DNA from: Megamonas hypermegale
Lineage (GTDB): Bacteria; Bacillota; Negativicutes; Selenomonadales; Selenomonadaceae
Reading direction: 5' to 3'
Assembly: GCA_002314325.1 (NCBI GenBank)
Contig: DCFC01000040.1
Span: 1 to 46,809 of the forward strand
Length of the DNA stretch: 46,809 nt
The translations under genes and the position numbers were made by a program. The notes under the pieces are model-generated. The model was given only the letters and a program-made list of their open reading frames with translations, did not search any database and was not told the origin of the DNA. Shown here in pieces: positions 22,109 to 32,049 of the stretch. Each line of letters starts with the position of its first letter. Position 1 is the stretch's first letter.

Positions 22109-25100
22109 ATGTCGAAAAGAAAGAAACTTTTAACAAAGAATGTTTTATGTGCCGTTATGGCAGCAAGTGTAGTTGCTTTTAGCAATACAACATTTGCTCA
22201 AGATTATCCAGATGGATATCATTTAACTAGTGGGGAAGAAACTATTAATGATGGTGTTTTTTCAACTCAGAGTGAAAATATTAGCTCTATACAAGTAGAG
22301 AATGATGGAACGAAATTGATTTTAAACAATGCTACGATTTTAAATGGTGAAGCAGGTCCTGATGACGGAGCAACGCTTATCATAAATGGCGGAAGAATTA
22401 ATGCCGATTATTTTAATACAGAAAATGGTACTTTAGTTGTAAATGATGCACAGATAACGTCGCCGGATATTCATGCAGGATATTTGTCTAAAGGAGAAGG
22501 TTATACAAAAGGAACAAGTATAATCGAAATTAATAATTCTAATATTAGCCCGCAGGGAAATTCTTTGATTGCTTCGGGTATTGACAGTACGATTTCTTTA
22601 AGTGGCAGTGAAGATAATATTTACAGAGTAGGTAATTTCATTGGCGGTGCAGCTGAAGACGCAAATGGAACGAATGGTGGTAAAGTTGAAATTACAGGCG
22701 GTACATTAATAGCTGACAATCTGCGCGCTATTACTAATGGTTCATTATTGACTACAGATATGACGGGACTGAGTGGAAGTCAGCTCAATGATTTTAGAAA
22801 TCGTATTACAAAGGGCGGTGTCGTTCTAAAGGATAACGGCGTAATTCAGACGAAAACCGGACAGATTTATGAACACGGTATTGATACAACAAATGATGAA
22901 ACAGTTCTTGCTTCGACTGACAGCGGTAAGGTAACAAATGATTATATCAGCTATGAAGGCGGTACAATCAATTTTACCGATGAAAAATATACGCAAAGCT
23001 ATCTTGATAGCGCAATCGCCAATATGGCTGAAAAAGGCAGTACGAATATTAATATGCTCGGCACGATGATAGGTGAACAGGGTGAAGTTATTGAGAATAT
23101 AACGATAGATGAAGCTGTTGCTAATGGAAATATTCAAACGAATGCTATTGTAAATACAAACGATAATATCACTAAACTGGTAGTTGGCAATGGCATTACT
23201 GATACGGATACACAGTATTCTAACGGCAGTTTTACAGCGGCGAAACTGGCTGTAGATGAAAAAACGTCTGATATTGAAATTACAGACGGTAAAACTTTGG
23301 GCTTAGGCGGACAAAACGGTGGTGAACTGATTGTCGGCAATGCAGGAGAATTAAATATTACCGTTAATCATGCTGACAGTAAATTAACTTTAGGCAGAAC
23401 GGGATTAAACGCTGATAATAATTTAACGGCTAATGTTACTGTAAATAGCGGTACAGTAGAAGCAGTTTCTGGAGCTACTACTGTAAATGGTGATATTAAT
23501 GTAAATGTCGACGGTACATTAAATATAAACGGCAATGCTGTTTTAATGGCTAATAAGACTTTAACGGCACAACAGGGGGCTAATATTAATATCGGTGATG
23601 AAAACAGTGCTGGTACTTTGAAAGCCAAAAATGTTCAATTAAATGGAGCAACGGTATATCTTGATCCTGTATGGAAAGACGGGCAGACAATAGGAGACGC
23701 GTCTAAAGCAGGTCTTATTTTTGCTGAAAATGCAGGAATTGACGGTAATCTTATAGTAGGTGAAAATTCTGTTTTAACTTTAGGCAGTACTGACACAAAT
23801 TCAGCGGAAAAGATTTTTGTCAAAACAAATGTTGCATGGGGCAACGGAGAAAATGATGTATTATCCGCCGTATATGTAGCTTCACCGCAGGATATTTCCA
23901 ATGGTTCACTTCTTGTAGATAAGACTGCGGCTGGTACGGAAGTTTTGCAGAACGGTGAAGTAAACTTCGGTAAAAATTCGATTTTAATAGTAGACGGCAA
24001 AAATCTGAATGAAGATGAAGCGGCTATTGAAGGAGTAACGAGTGCTCAAATTGCTCAAAATGAAGCAGATAAGCAGAATGGGGCAAAACTTTATATTGAT
24101 AATGCACAAGTGGGGAAAAACTATACTATTCTGGATTTAAAAGACGGTACAGAACAATGGAATAATGATAATGTAACGTCTAGCAATCCGTTAATGATTT
24201 TTGAAGGAAATAAAAAATCAGAAGAAGATCCGCTTATCAGATATTCTGTAACAGGTTATAAAAATGTAGAAGATGTATTGGGAAATAATGTCGTATCAGC
24301 CAATGTAGTAAATAAAACTCTTCAAGCAGGTGTTCAATCTGGTAATATAAATGATAGGGCATTTATGTTCTTCAATAAAGCAACAGATAATAATTATAAT
24401 CAGAGCAATGAAGCTAAAATCACGGCACTCAACAGCGTTGCCAATATGGGCGAACTTGCCGGTGTAAATCATGGTGCATACAGCATGAGCAATACAATGA
24501 CGGATGCGATTGCAGACCATTTATCTCTGGCAAATCATGGTGAACAGGATAATGACATCTGGGCAAGATACATTCACAGTGAAGAAGATATTGAGGATAT
24601 GGAACTCGGCGGAATTAATGCTGATTATGATGCAACGTACAACGGTATTATTGTCGGCGGTGATTTCTACAAAAACGGTAAAGGTACAATCGGCTTAGCA
24701 GTATCTTATGCTGACGGAGATATTGACGGCAGTAATATGGCTTCGAGAACGGAAAATGACGCGGAATATTATGGTGCTTCTCTGTACGGCAGAATAGATA
24801 ACGGCGACAGTGCACTGCTTGGCGATATTTCCTTCCTGCACGGCTCCAATGATATTACCCAGTATAACAGCGGTGAAAAAATCACGGCTTCGCCGGATGC
24901 GGATGCTTTCAGTGTAGGATTGAGAGCGGAAAAAGAAATAAAAGCGGGAAATGGCAAATTTGTACCGTATATGGGCGTTCGTTATATGCACTTAGGCACG
25001 GGCGATTATACAAACAGTCTGGGTATGAAATATAATGCTGATGACCAAAATCTGTTCTTGCTGCCGGTTGGTTTAAAATATACGGCTGAAATAAAACATA

Positions 25101-25357
25101 ATGACTGGACAGTTAAACCAATGGCAGAAGTAGGTTATGTATGGAACTTCGGCGATAAAGATACTGACCAGACAGTCAGCCTGAACGGAGTTTCGGACAC
25201 ATTCGGTTTTGATACGGTGGATGACGGAGCATTTATCGGCAGATTGGGAATTGAAGCTGAAAGCGACAAAATGGCTTACGGCATCGGCTATGAATATCAG
25301 AACGGAGATTCCTCTTCTTCGGATAAATGGATGGCTAATGTAATATTTAAATTCTAA
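22109..25357 (+). CDS. Type V autotransporter with beta-helix-like passenger
   Basis: 1082-aa outer-membrane autotransporter. Signal peptide: KRKKLL...AAVMAASVVAFSNTTFA (cleavage ~residue 30). The passenger (~31-740) is rich in Asn, Gly, Thr and Ile with short repeating turns (TLIINGGRINADYF, GDINVNVDGTLNINGNAVL), typical of a right-handed beta-helix. The linker ends with MTDAIADHLSLANHG (~790). Residues ~810-1082 are the 12-strand autotransporter barrel (DIWARYIHSEEDIEDMELGG, GIIVGGDFY, FVPYMGVRYMH, GRLGIEAE), ending in VIFKF with the terminal Phe recognised by the Bam complex. Passenger has few Cys, as usual. Probable adhesin or surface protein; no protease motif seen. The coding sequence becomes visibly GC-richer from ~24420, near the passenger/barrel join. 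AAAGGAAG precedes the ATG. Confidence 0.9.
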   Translation: MSKRKKLLTKNVLCAVMAASVVAFSNTTFAQDYPDGYHLTSGEETINDGVFSTQSENISSIQVENDGTKLILNNATILNGEAGPDDGATLIINGGRINADYFNTENGTLVVNDAQITSPDIHAGYLSKGEGYTKGTSIIEINNSNISPQGNSLIASGIDSTISLSGSEDNIYRVGNFIGGAAEDANGTNGGKVEITGGTLIADNLRAITNGSLLTTDMTGLSGSQLNDFRNRITKGGVVLKDNGVIQTKTGQIYEHGIDTTNDETVLASTDSGKVTNDYISYEGGTINFTDEKYTQSYLDSAIANMAEKGSTNINMLGTMIGEQGEVIENITIDEAVANGNIQTNAIVNTNDNITKLVVGNGITDTDTQYSNGSFTAAKLAVDEKTSDIEITDGKTLGLGGQNGGELIVGNAGELNITVNHADSKLTLGRTGLNADNNLTANVTVNSGTVEAVSGATTVNGDINVNVDGTLNINGNAVLMANKTLTAQQGANINIGDENSAGTLKAKNVQLNGATVYLDPVWKDGQTIGDASKAGLIFAENAGIDGNLIVGENSVLTLGSTDTNSAEKIFVKTNVAWGNGENDVLSAVYVASPQDISNGSLLVDKTAAGTEVLQNGEVNFGKNSILIVDGKNLNEDEAAIEGVTSAQIAQNEADKQNGAKLYIDNAQVGKNYTILDLKDGTEQWNNDNVTSSNPLMIFEGNKKSEEDPLIRYSVTGYKNVEDVLGNNVVSANVVNKTLQAGVQSGNINDRAFMFFNKATDNNYNQSNEAKITALNSVANMGELAGVNHGAYSMSNTMTDAIADHLSLANHGEQDNDIWARYIHSEEDIEDMELGGINADYDATYNGIIVGGDFYKNGKGTIGLAVSYADGDIDGSNMASRTENDAEYYGASLYGRIDNGDSALLGDISFLHGSNDITQYNSGEKITASPDADAFSVGLRAEKEIKAGNGKFVPYMGVRYMHLGTGDYTNSLGMKYNADDQNLFLLPVGLKYTAEIKHNDWTVKPMAEVGYVWNFGDKDTDQTVSLNGVSDTFGFDTVDDGAFIGRLGIEAESDKMAYGIGYEYQNGDSSSSDKWMANVIFKF

Positions 25358-25364
25358 ATAAAAA

Positions 25365-25408
25365 TAAAAACTGTAGCAATTTGAAAATCATTTTGCTACA
25401 GTTTTTTT
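25365..25408 (+). terminator. Bidirectional terminator, autotransporter / YitT-like gene
   Basis: AAAAACTGTAGCAA and TTGCTACAGTTTTTTT arms (25366-25379, 25393-25408) ending both convergent genes. The same CTGTAGCAA stem is reused at 27634-27680. Confidence 0.8.
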
Positions 25409-25959
25409 GTGAGTAAATTTAAAACAAAACTTTGCAGTCCGCTGCAAATGATACCGGCGATAACGGAAACTATTCCATAAGTAAAAAGACCGCTCAAAAG
25501 TACGATTACGTTGCAAATATAAATAGTGAGCGCCAGATTTATTTTCGGATTGCAGTCGTGCAGGATTATGGCTATGGTATCAAATCCAAGTGCCGTAGAG
25601 CGGGCCGAGATACAGAAATAGTAACCTATGCCGATTAATATTCCCATGCAGGGAACGGCAAGAAAAAACGGTAGGGGCAGCATGAGCGGGAAAGCGGTGA
25701 ATAAAGTAAAAAATAAAATGAATGCTATACAGCTGAACAGAGCATTTATAAAACATTTATAACCCATGAAAATATAATAGATGATGAGCAGACTCAGATA
25801 TAGTGTATTTGTCCAGAAAGAAATATTTCCCGGCAGATTTTTATCCAGTACCATAGCAAAACTTGTAACGCCGCCGTTTACTATGCCGAAAGGAACGGCA
25901 ATGTAGGCATAGGCGAATGTCATAAAGATATTGCCCAAAATGATTTTTAAATAATTCAT
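25396..25959 (-). CDS. YitT/YczE-like membrane protein
   Basis: 187-aa integral membrane protein with five to six hydrophobic helices. IAVPFGIVNGGVTSFAMVL (residues ~19-37) and the later GYYFCISARSTALGFDTIAIILH (~111-133) fit the YitT/YczE superfamily of uncharacterised bacterial membrane proteins. Start chosen at ATG 25959 with CGAGGTGA upstream; the open frame runs to 25986 without a ribosome site. Lacks the C-terminal soluble DUF2179 domain of full-length YitT, so it is closer to the short YczE type. Function unknown. Confidence 0.7.
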   Translation of the reverse strand: MNYLKIILGNIFMTFAYAYIAVPFGIVNGGVTSFAMVLDKNLPGNISFWTNTLYLSLLIIYYIFMGYKCFINALFSCIAFILFFTLFTAFPLMLPLPFFLAVPCMGILIGIGYYFCISARSTALGFDTIAIILHDCNPKINLALTIYICNVIVLLSGLFTYGIVSVIAGIICSGLQSFVLNLLTKKL

Positions 25960-26101
25960 AAATTCACCTCGCAAAAATAATATCATAAAAATAAAAAAGT
26001 TTAAATGTGTTTAATCTAAAACGATAAAACATCGAAACATATTTACTTCTGTAAAGATAAAATTAAATTGATAAAAATGAAAAAAATTATCAAATAAGAT
26101 A

Positions 26102-26157
26102 TTGCATTATAAAAAAATTAGTGCTATTATTTTTATAGCGAATGATAATATATATCA
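26102..26157 (+). promoter_or_regulatory. Promoter and Fur-box-like site of the OmpM-like porin
   Basis: TTGCAT (26102-26107), 17-base spacer, TATTAT (26125-26130). Just after the predicted start lies TGATAATATATATCA (26143-26157), matching 12 of 14 fixed positions of the 7-1-7 Fur box. In such A/T-rich DNA this may be chance. The leader to the ATG is ~110 nt. Confidence 0.4.
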
Positions 26158-26250
26158 ATTATAAAATATTGAGGAAACATGGATGCTCATAAAAAACAGA
26201 TTATATATTGTTCAAACGCAGAAAATATTTATTTTGGGAGGAGTTTTATA

Positions 26251-27591
26251 ATGTCTAGAAAAACTCTTATTTCTGCAATTACCGCTGCTCTTGTAGTAGG
26301 CACAGCAAGTACAACTTTTGCAGCTAGTAATCCTTTTAGTGATGTTCCTGCTGACAGCTGGGCATATGATGCTGTAGCAACACTTGCTGCTGACGGAGTT
26401 ATCGATGGCTATCCGGACGGTACATACCAGGGTCAAAATACAATGACCCGATATGAAATGGCACAGATTGTAGCTCGTGCTATGGCAAAAACGGATATTG
26501 ACAAAGCAGATAAAGCACTTGTTGATAAATTAGCTGCTGAATTTGCTGAAGAACTTGACAATCTCGGAGTTCGCGTTGCCGACCTTGAAAAGAAATCCGA
26601 TAATGTTAAATGGACAGGCGAATTAAGGTATCGTTATTATGATGCAAATCATGACGCTAATCCAGATGATGATGAAACATATAACAGAGTAATGTTCCGC
26701 TTAATGCCGCAGGCCTATATCGGTGATACGGGCTGGACAGCCAATGCGCGTATCAATTACAGTTTAGATATGGGTTCTTCCAATAATGCCGGCTTTGATG
26801 CAACGGATAATGATGCCAGCGTTGACTTGGTATATGTAGAAGGGCCTCTGTTTGGCGGTACGGTACAGGCTGGTCGTTTGCCTGCATTTACAGCTAATGG
26901 TCTTGTATTCGATGACCGTGTTGACGGTGTTCAGTATGTCGGCGGCAGTGATACTTTTAAGACGACTTTGATTGCTGCCCGCTACAGCAATGATTTAGAA
27001 GAAGCATGGGAAAACGGCACAGATCTCGGCGGTGGTTTTTTAAGCAATAGCGATACTACTGCCGATTTCTACGGTATTCAATTTGATTATACTCCAAATG
27101 ATAAAGTTGCCGTAAATCTCGGTTATAATGCTTTAACCGGTTTGGATGAAGCGATTGAAGATGTTCAAGCAGGTAGCTGGGGCAGAGGTCAAAATGGTTA
27201 CGGTGATGATACAGATGCTCAAATCTGGTATGTAGGTGGCATGTTAGGCTTTAACGACAACTTATCCCTAAATGCTGAATATGCACAAAATACTTCTGCT
27301 GATAAATATGATGATGCATGGATTGCCACATTAAATTATAAAGAAGCTGATGTTGCCGATCCTGGTTCATGGGGAATGTATGTAGGTTATGCTGATATCG
27401 GTACCAATTCCGTTCCTGCGCCTACGTATGATGATATTGCAGGCGGTCAGAAAGGTATTGTTGCAGGTGTAAGTTATGTACCGGCTGAAAATATTATTGC
27501 TACTGCCAGATATTTCACTGGAGAAGATAATGATACACAGGGCGATAATGATGCAGAAAAATTCTTTGGAGAAATAGAATTTTTCTTCTAA
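26251..27591 (+). CDS. SLH-domain outer-membrane porin (OmpM-like)
   Basis: 446-aa outer-membrane protein. Signal peptide RKTLISAITAALVVGTASTTFA (cleavage ~residue 24), then one S-layer homology domain (NPFSDVPADSWAYDAVATLAADGVIDGYP...MTRYEMAQIVARAM, ~26-80), a charged coiled-coil spacer (~85-115, ADKALVDKLAAEFAEELDNLGVRVADLEKK), and a beta-barrel of ~16 strands ending in GEIEFFF. In Negativicutes such proteins tie the outer membrane to peptidoglycan: the SLH domain binds polyamine-modified peptidoglycan and the barrel is a channel (established for Selenomonas and Veillonella relatives). Start at ATG 26251 with GGGAGGAG upstream; the frame runs upstream to 26179 but the signal peptide fixes the start. 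Confidence 0.93.
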   Translation: MSRKTLISAITAALVVGTASTTFAASNPFSDVPADSWAYDAVATLAADGVIDGYPDGTYQGQNTMTRYEMAQIVARAMAKTDIDKADKALVDKLAAEFAEELDNLGVRVADLEKKSDNVKWTGELRYRYYDANHDANPDDDETYNRVMFRLMPQAYIGDTGWTANARINYSLDMGSSNNAGFDATDNDASVDLVYVEGPLFGGTVQAGRLPAFTANGLVFDDRVDGVQYVGGSDTFKTTLIAARYSNDLEEAWENGTDLGGGFLSNSDTTADFYGIQFDYTPNDKVAVNLGYNALTGLDEAIEDVQAGSWGRGQNGYGDDTDAQIWYVGGMLGFNDNLSLNAEYAQNTSADKYDDAWIATLNYKEADVADPGSWGMYVGYADIGTNSVPAPTYDDIAGGQKGIVAGVSYVPAENIIATARYFTGEDNDTQGDNDAEKFFGEIEFFF

Positions 27592-27633
27592 TAAAAACTG
27601 TAATCTATTACAGAATATATTACTTTAATAACT

Positions 27634-27680
27634 AAAAAAAGACTGTAGCAAAAATTGTCAAATTGCTACAGTCTTTTTTT
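27634..27680 (+). terminator. Bidirectional terminator, porin / scrB
   Basis: AAAAAAAGACTGTAGCAA and TTGCTACAGTCTTTTTTT arms (27634-27651, 27663-27680), with T runs on both strands for the convergent porin and sucrose operon. Confidence 0.85.
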
Positions 27681-29082
27681 AGTTTAATTTGAAACTATCT
27701 AAATCGCAAACAATGATATTCAACGGAATATTTGTTGTAAATGGTATTCTTGACAGTTTTTCCTGAGCATAATAGCAGGCAGTTGCTGCTTGTTCACCGT
27801 TTTGGCAGTAAATTTCTATAATGCTCGTATCGAGATAAATGTCGAGATGCAGGTTGTCTTTTACCGAAATGGTGAAATATCGTCTGCCTTTGCCGCCAAG
27901 TGTCAGATTATCGCGGTTGATACAAAATTCTTGTGTATTTTTATCAAAAGAAATAATCAGCTCATCACTGCCGATAGTAAATTTGCCTTGCCAGTGGTTT
28001 TCACAAGTCAAGTCAATATCAAGTGTGATTTTGCAAGGCGCGGATAAAGTCAAAGCTCTGCAATCATTAAATTGCTGTTTTGAGCGGCACAGTGCATCCA
28101 GTTCTTTTACAGGAAGCTGATAAATTGTGTTATTTTTTATTTTTAGCTGCCGCGGCAGAGTTAAGGAATACAGCCAGCCCTCTTTTGTCGTCGGGTATTC
28201 ATTTTCTTTTTCCGGCATACCAATCCAGCCGATGAGAATATTGCGGTTTGGCTGCGCAAGTACCTGCGGGGCATAAAAATCAAAGCCGCCGTCCAGTTCC
28301 TGAAAATCGCCGTGAACGAACTCCAGCGTATCGGGATTGAATTTGCCGATTAGATAACCTGCCTGATACAGATTATTGTATTTATGCCCCTGCGGTGCAA
28401 TTCCCTGCGGACAGAAAACGAGTACGTCCCGGCCGTCTACGGAGATTAAATTAGGACATTCCCACATGTAGCCGAAATCGGTGTAATCTGTTTTCAGTTC
28501 ACCGCGCAAAATCCAGTTGCCGCCGATTTCTTCATAAATGAGAGCGCAGCCCGTCAGATTTTCCCGCTGCGCGCCGATTATGAAAAAGGAGCGGCCGCTG
28601 TGCGTGAACAGATACGGGTCGCGGAAATGAGTTGTATAACCTTTCGGAACATCATCGACGGCAATTTTCTTTTTGGTAAACGTGCCGTCACTATTTTTTG
28701 CGGCGAGCACCTGGCGTGGGTAGCGGATATTCTGCGCATCTTTCAGATTAGCCGTATACAGTATTTCCAGCTTGCCGTTTCTGCTGCGGGCCGAGCCGGA
28801 GTAGCAGCCGTTTCTGTCGAAATCGTCCACGGGGGCTAATGCCAGCTGCGGAATGGAATAATTGACAAAATCGGCCGTTTCGGTGTAGCCCCAGTGTTTA
28901 TTCAAATGTTTGCACTCTGCCGGGTTCCATTGGTAGAAAATCTGGTATTTACCGTCGTGATAGCACAGTCCGTTCGGGTCATTGATTAAACCGAACGGCA
29001 TTTCCCAATGGATTTTATTGTGCCAAATGCTGGGTTTATTCATATAAGCGTGCCAATTGTCTTTTAATGTCTGATTGTCCAT
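27679..29082 (-). CDS. scrB: Sucrose-6-phosphate hydrolase (GH32)
   Basis: 467-aa cytosolic GH32 enzyme splitting sucrose-6-phosphate into glucose-6-phosphate and fructose. Five-bladed propeller motifs: NDPNG with nucleophile Asp35, FRDPY (transition-state Asp, ~residue 161), WECPN (acid/base Glu, ~212); the C-terminal ~110 residues form the beta-sandwich module. No signal peptide, which fits a phosphorylated intracellular substrate. Start chosen at ATG 29082 with AGAAAGGACGG upstream; an in-frame ATG at 29103 overlaps the scrR stop (ATGA) but lacks a ribosome site. Last gene of scrA-scrR-scrB. Confidence 0.93.
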   Translation of the reverse strand: MDNQTLKDNWHAYMNKPSIWHNKIHWEMPFGLINDPNGLCYHDGKYQIFYQWNPAECKHLNKHWGYTETADFVNYSIPQLALAPVDDFDRNGCYSGSARSRNGKLEILYTANLKDAQNIRYPRQVLAAKNSDGTFTKKKIAVDDVPKGYTTHFRDPYLFTHSGRSFFIIGAQRENLTGCALIYEEIGGNWILRGELKTDYTDFGYMWECPNLISVDGRDVLVFCPQGIAPQGHKYNNLYQAGYLIGKFNPDTLEFVHGDFQELDGGFDFYAPQVLAQPNRNILIGWIGMPEKENEYPTTKEGWLYSLTLPRQLKIKNNTIYQLPVKELDALCRSKQQFNDCRALTLSAPCKITLDIDLTCENHWQGKFTIGSDELIISFDKNTQEFCINRDNLTLGGKGRRYFTISVKDNLHLDIYLDTSIIEIYCQNGEQAATACYYAQEKLSRIPFTTNIPLNIIVCDLDSFKLN

Positions 29083-29099
29083 AAAAACCGTCCTTTCTG

Positions 29100-30089
29100 T
29101 CATATTTTCTGTGTACTTTCCTGTGTTATAAAAATCATATTGTCGTCAAATTCGGATTTTACCTCCATGCCTTTAAACATCATTAATAATTTTTCCGCCG
29201 TCTTGGCGCCCAGATGTTTATAATCGAAAGCCATGGTCGTTAAAGACGGGTAGGAAATATTGCTGTAGGGGTAGCCGCCGAAGCCGGCAAGCGATATCTC
29301 CTGCGGAACTTGAATATTTTTTTCATGCAGATAGCGTAGTAGCCCCAAAGCAATATTATCTGTGGCGCAGACGACAGCCGTCGGTTTATAGGAAAGAACT
29401 TCTACCCCCTTCGTGTAGGCAAGTTCAAAGCTGAAATCCGTTTCAACAAAATGAACCGTTCCATGCGGCGCGGCCGCTGTAAAACCGTCGATAAATCCCT
29501 GACGGCGCATAAATCCTACAGCGACATCCCGTGGCGATACACCGAGATAGACGACATTTTGATGATTGAGCTGTGCTATATATGTGCCCATGATATGACC
29601 GGCCTGTTTATCATTTATTTTCAGATACGTTACATCATCATGACTTTGGCCGGTAAATATAATAGGCACAGGTGAATTTTTTACAATGTTTAAATGTTCG
29701 TCAGTTATAGCAATGGACTGAACGATAATCCCGTCAACGCCCTGCTGGATTAATTGCCGGATATTGGCAACTTCTTTTTGCACCTGCAAATCGCTGACTA
29801 AAATCAGCACCTGATAATCCAGCTGCTGCAAAATCAGATTGAAACCGGCAAGCAGTTTACCGGCGGAAGATGAGTCGAGACGCGGCATGACAATGCCGAT
29901 TAGTCTGCTGTTTTTCGTTTTAAGACGTTGCGCGAAAAAATTTGATTTGTAACCTGTGTTTTTTATAACTCTATCAATAAGGGCGGCTTTTTCCTTGCTT
30001 ACATAACCGTTGTTCAAATAACGGGATACAGTGCTTTTGGCCACCCCTGCCATATCAGCAATATCTTGTATGGTGATTTTTTGGTTCAT
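29100..30089 (-). CDS. scrR: LacI-family sucrose operon repressor
   Basis: 329-aa regulator. N-terminal LacI helix-turn-helix ITIQDIADMAGVAKSTVSRYLNN (residues ~5-27) followed by the hinge region and a periplasmic-binding-like sensor domain (IGIVMPRLDSSSAGKLLAGF; later ICATDNIALGLL-type segment VVCATDNIALGLLRYL). It probably binds fructose or a sucrose derivative and represses scrA at the two TGGNACC-type operators (32050-32063, 32077-32090). It lies inside its target operon: 24 bases after the scrA stop and overlapping the scrB upstream region, so it is autoregulated. Confidence 0.9.
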   Translation of the reverse strand: MNQKITIQDIADMAGVAKSTVSRYLNNGYVSKEKAALIDRVIKNTGYKSNFFAQRLKTKNSRLIGIVMPRLDSSSAGKLLAGFNLILQQLDYQVLILVSDLQVQKEVANIRQLIQQGVDGIIVQSIAITDEHLNIVKNSPVPIIFTGQSHDDVTYLKINDKQAGHIMGTYIAQLNHQNVVYLGVSPRDVAVGFMRRQGFIDGFTAAAPHGTVHFVETDFSFELAYTKGVEVLSYKPTAVVCATDNIALGLLRYLHEKNIQVPQEISLAGFGGYPYSNISYPSLTTMAFDYKHLGAKTAEKLLMMFKGMEVKSEFDDNMIFITQESTQKI

Positions 30090-30113
30090 GATAAAGTCAT
30101 TCCTTTGCTTTAA

Positions 30114-32003
30114 TTATTCTTCTGGTTTAAAGCATACCACAGTTAAAACAAAAGCGACAGCTAATCCGATGAAATTTACGAGTAAATACGCCGGTAATCT
30201 GTCCATATAAAGGAGCATTCCCGGAATTACGGTAATACCCATACCCGTTCCGGCAAGCTGTAGCAGACTGGCCGTTGCACCGGCGCAGGCACCGCCGACA
30301 AGACCGCAGACAAACGGTTTCATAAAGCGCAGATTGATACCGAATATAACCGGTTCGGTAATGCCGAGAAAGGCAGGAATGATGGAAGATACATACATGG
30401 CACGTTTTTTCTTGTTTTTTGTGCGGAAGGCAACGGCAAGAGCGGCACCGCCCTGTGCTACGATTGCACCGGTGATGATGGCGTTGAACATATCGCGTCC
30501 GGTTGAGGATAAAAGCTCTATTTCCAAAGCGTTGAATACATGATGAATACCGCTGACTACGATTACCTGATGCAAACCGCCGACAACGAAGCCGCCGATA
30601 CCGAACGGCATTTCCAGAAATGTTTTTACTGCGCCGAAAATGAACAGTTCAATTGTGTGCATAATCGGTCCGATGACGAGCAGACCCAAAATCATGCAGA
30701 TAAATAAAGTTAAAAAAGGAGTAACGATAAGGTCAATTACATCCGGTATTATTTTTTTGAAATAAGCCTGTAATTTGGAAGCGACGATGCCGAGAATTAA
30801 AGCCGGTAGAACGGAACCCTGATAGCCGACAACCGGTATGGAAAGGCCGAGGATATCAAAATACAGCGGCTGAGCTGTTCCGGCCGCAATGGCGTAAGCA
30901 TTAGGCAGCTGCGGCGCAACGAGCATTAATCCGAGAACGATACCGATTACCGGCGTTCCGCCGAATTTTTTCATTGCCGACCAGGTAACGAGCGCCGGTA
31001 AAAAAGCAAATGCCGTATCGGTTAAAATCTGCGACATCAACAGAAAATTTTCCCCGAATTCAACACCGAGGCTGGTAAGTGTACCGCGAAGTCCCATAAA
31101 AAGACCGGTAGCAACGAGTACAGGAATAATCGGAACGAAGATATCGCCGAGCGTGCGGGAGATTTTCTGCGACAGGGACATTTGCGCATACGCTTCAGCT
31201 TTGTTATTAGTGCTCAGATTGCCTGTCTGACGAACTACCACATCATAAACCTTATTGACGAAACCGGTGCCGAGTATTATCTGATACTGAGCAGCAGCAA
31301 AGAATTGCCCTTTTACACCGTCGATATTTTCAATGGCTTTTTCATTTATCTTGCTTTTATCATTAAGGATTAAACGCAGACGTGTTGCACAGTGTTCTAC
31401 GGAGCGAATGTTGTCTTTGCCGCCGATATTGTCCAGAATTTGCGCAGCAACACGTTCTTCTTTAGAAAGACCGTCGTATTTTTTCTTTGAAGCGGTATCT
31501 TTTGCATTATCAGCTGTATTATCGGCAGAAATTTTTTCAGCTGTTTCAGGATCTGTTTCTTTACCGGCCTGTGCGATTAATGTCTGCGTATCATTTTTAA
31601 CGGTGATTTCATCGTAATCGTAAGCATTGGTAACGAGAAACGGCGTCGTTGTATCGTAACCGGCTTTTTTTATGGCTTCAATATCGAATGTCAGCAAAAG
31701 GTCGCCCTTTTTTACCGTATCACCTTGATTGACAAAATTTTGATACGGTGCACCGTTTAAATTGACCGTATCAATGCCGACGTGGATTAAAACGGCTTCA
31801 CCGTTTGTACCTGTAAGACCGATGGCGTGCTTCGTTTCAAACAGAACTTCTACTTTAGCATCAAACGGAGCATAAACTTTGCCCTCGCTCGGCTCAATAC
31901 CGACGCCTGCTCCCATAGCTCCGCTGGCGAAGGCGGGGTCTTTGACGTCTTTCAGCGGAATTAATTTGCCCGGTATAGGGCTGGTTAGAATTAAATTGTT
32001 CAT
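30114..32003 (-). CDS. scrA: PTS sucrose-type transporter, EIIA-EIIB-EIIC fusion
   Basis: 629-aa inner-membrane sugar permease of the glucose/sucrose PTS superfamily with domain order A-B-C. EIIA (residues ~1-150) has AVLIHVGIDTVNLNG with the phospho-His (~74); a Lys/Asp/Thr-rich linker (~150-180) follows; EIIB (~181-265) shows VEHCATRLRLIL with the phospho-Cys (~204); EIIC (~285-629) has the sucrose-class segments TDTAFAFLPALVTWSAMKKFGG, GVLVVGGLHQ-type FVVGGLHQVIVVSGIHHVF and GITEPVIFGINLRFMKPF. Phosphate comes from EI/HPr encoded at 10991-13002. Neighbouring scrB points to sucrose. Usual sucrose EIIs are BC or BCA, so EIIA at the N-terminus is less common. Divergent from the AraC-type gene. 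Confidence 0.93.
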   Translation of the reverse strand: MNNLILTSPIPGKLIPLKDVKDPAFASGAMGAGVGIEPSEGKVYAPFDAKVEVLFETKHAIGLTGTNGEAVLIHVGIDTVNLNGAPYQNFVNQGDTVKKGDLLLTFDIEAIKKAGYDTTTPFLVTNAYDYDEITVKNDTQTLIAQAGKETDPETAEKISADNTADNAKDTASKKKYDGLSKEERVAAQILDNIGGKDNIRSVEHCATRLRLILNDKSKINEKAIENIDGVKGQFFAAAQYQIILGTGFVNKVYDVVVRQTGNLSTNNKAEAYAQMSLSQKISRTLGDIFVPIIPVLVATGLFMGLRGTLTSLGVEFGENFLLMSQILTDTAFAFLPALVTWSAMKKFGGTPVIGIVLGLMLVAPQLPNAYAIAAGTAQPLYFDILGLSIPVVGYQGSVLPALILGIVASKLQAYFKKIIPDVIDLIVTPFLTLFICMILGLLVIGPIMHTIELFIFGAVKTFLEMPFGIGGFVVGGLHQVIVVSGIHHVFNALEIELLSSTGRDMFNAIITGAIVAQGGAALAVAFRTKNKKKRAMYVSSIIPAFLGITEPVIFGINLRFMKPFVCGLVGGACAGATASLLQLAGTGMGITVIPGMLLYMDRLPAYLLVNFIGLAVAFVLTVVCFKPEE

Positions 32004-32049
32004 AATGAGTTCATCCTTTCATTCCAATTTGATAAGTATATGTAAAACA

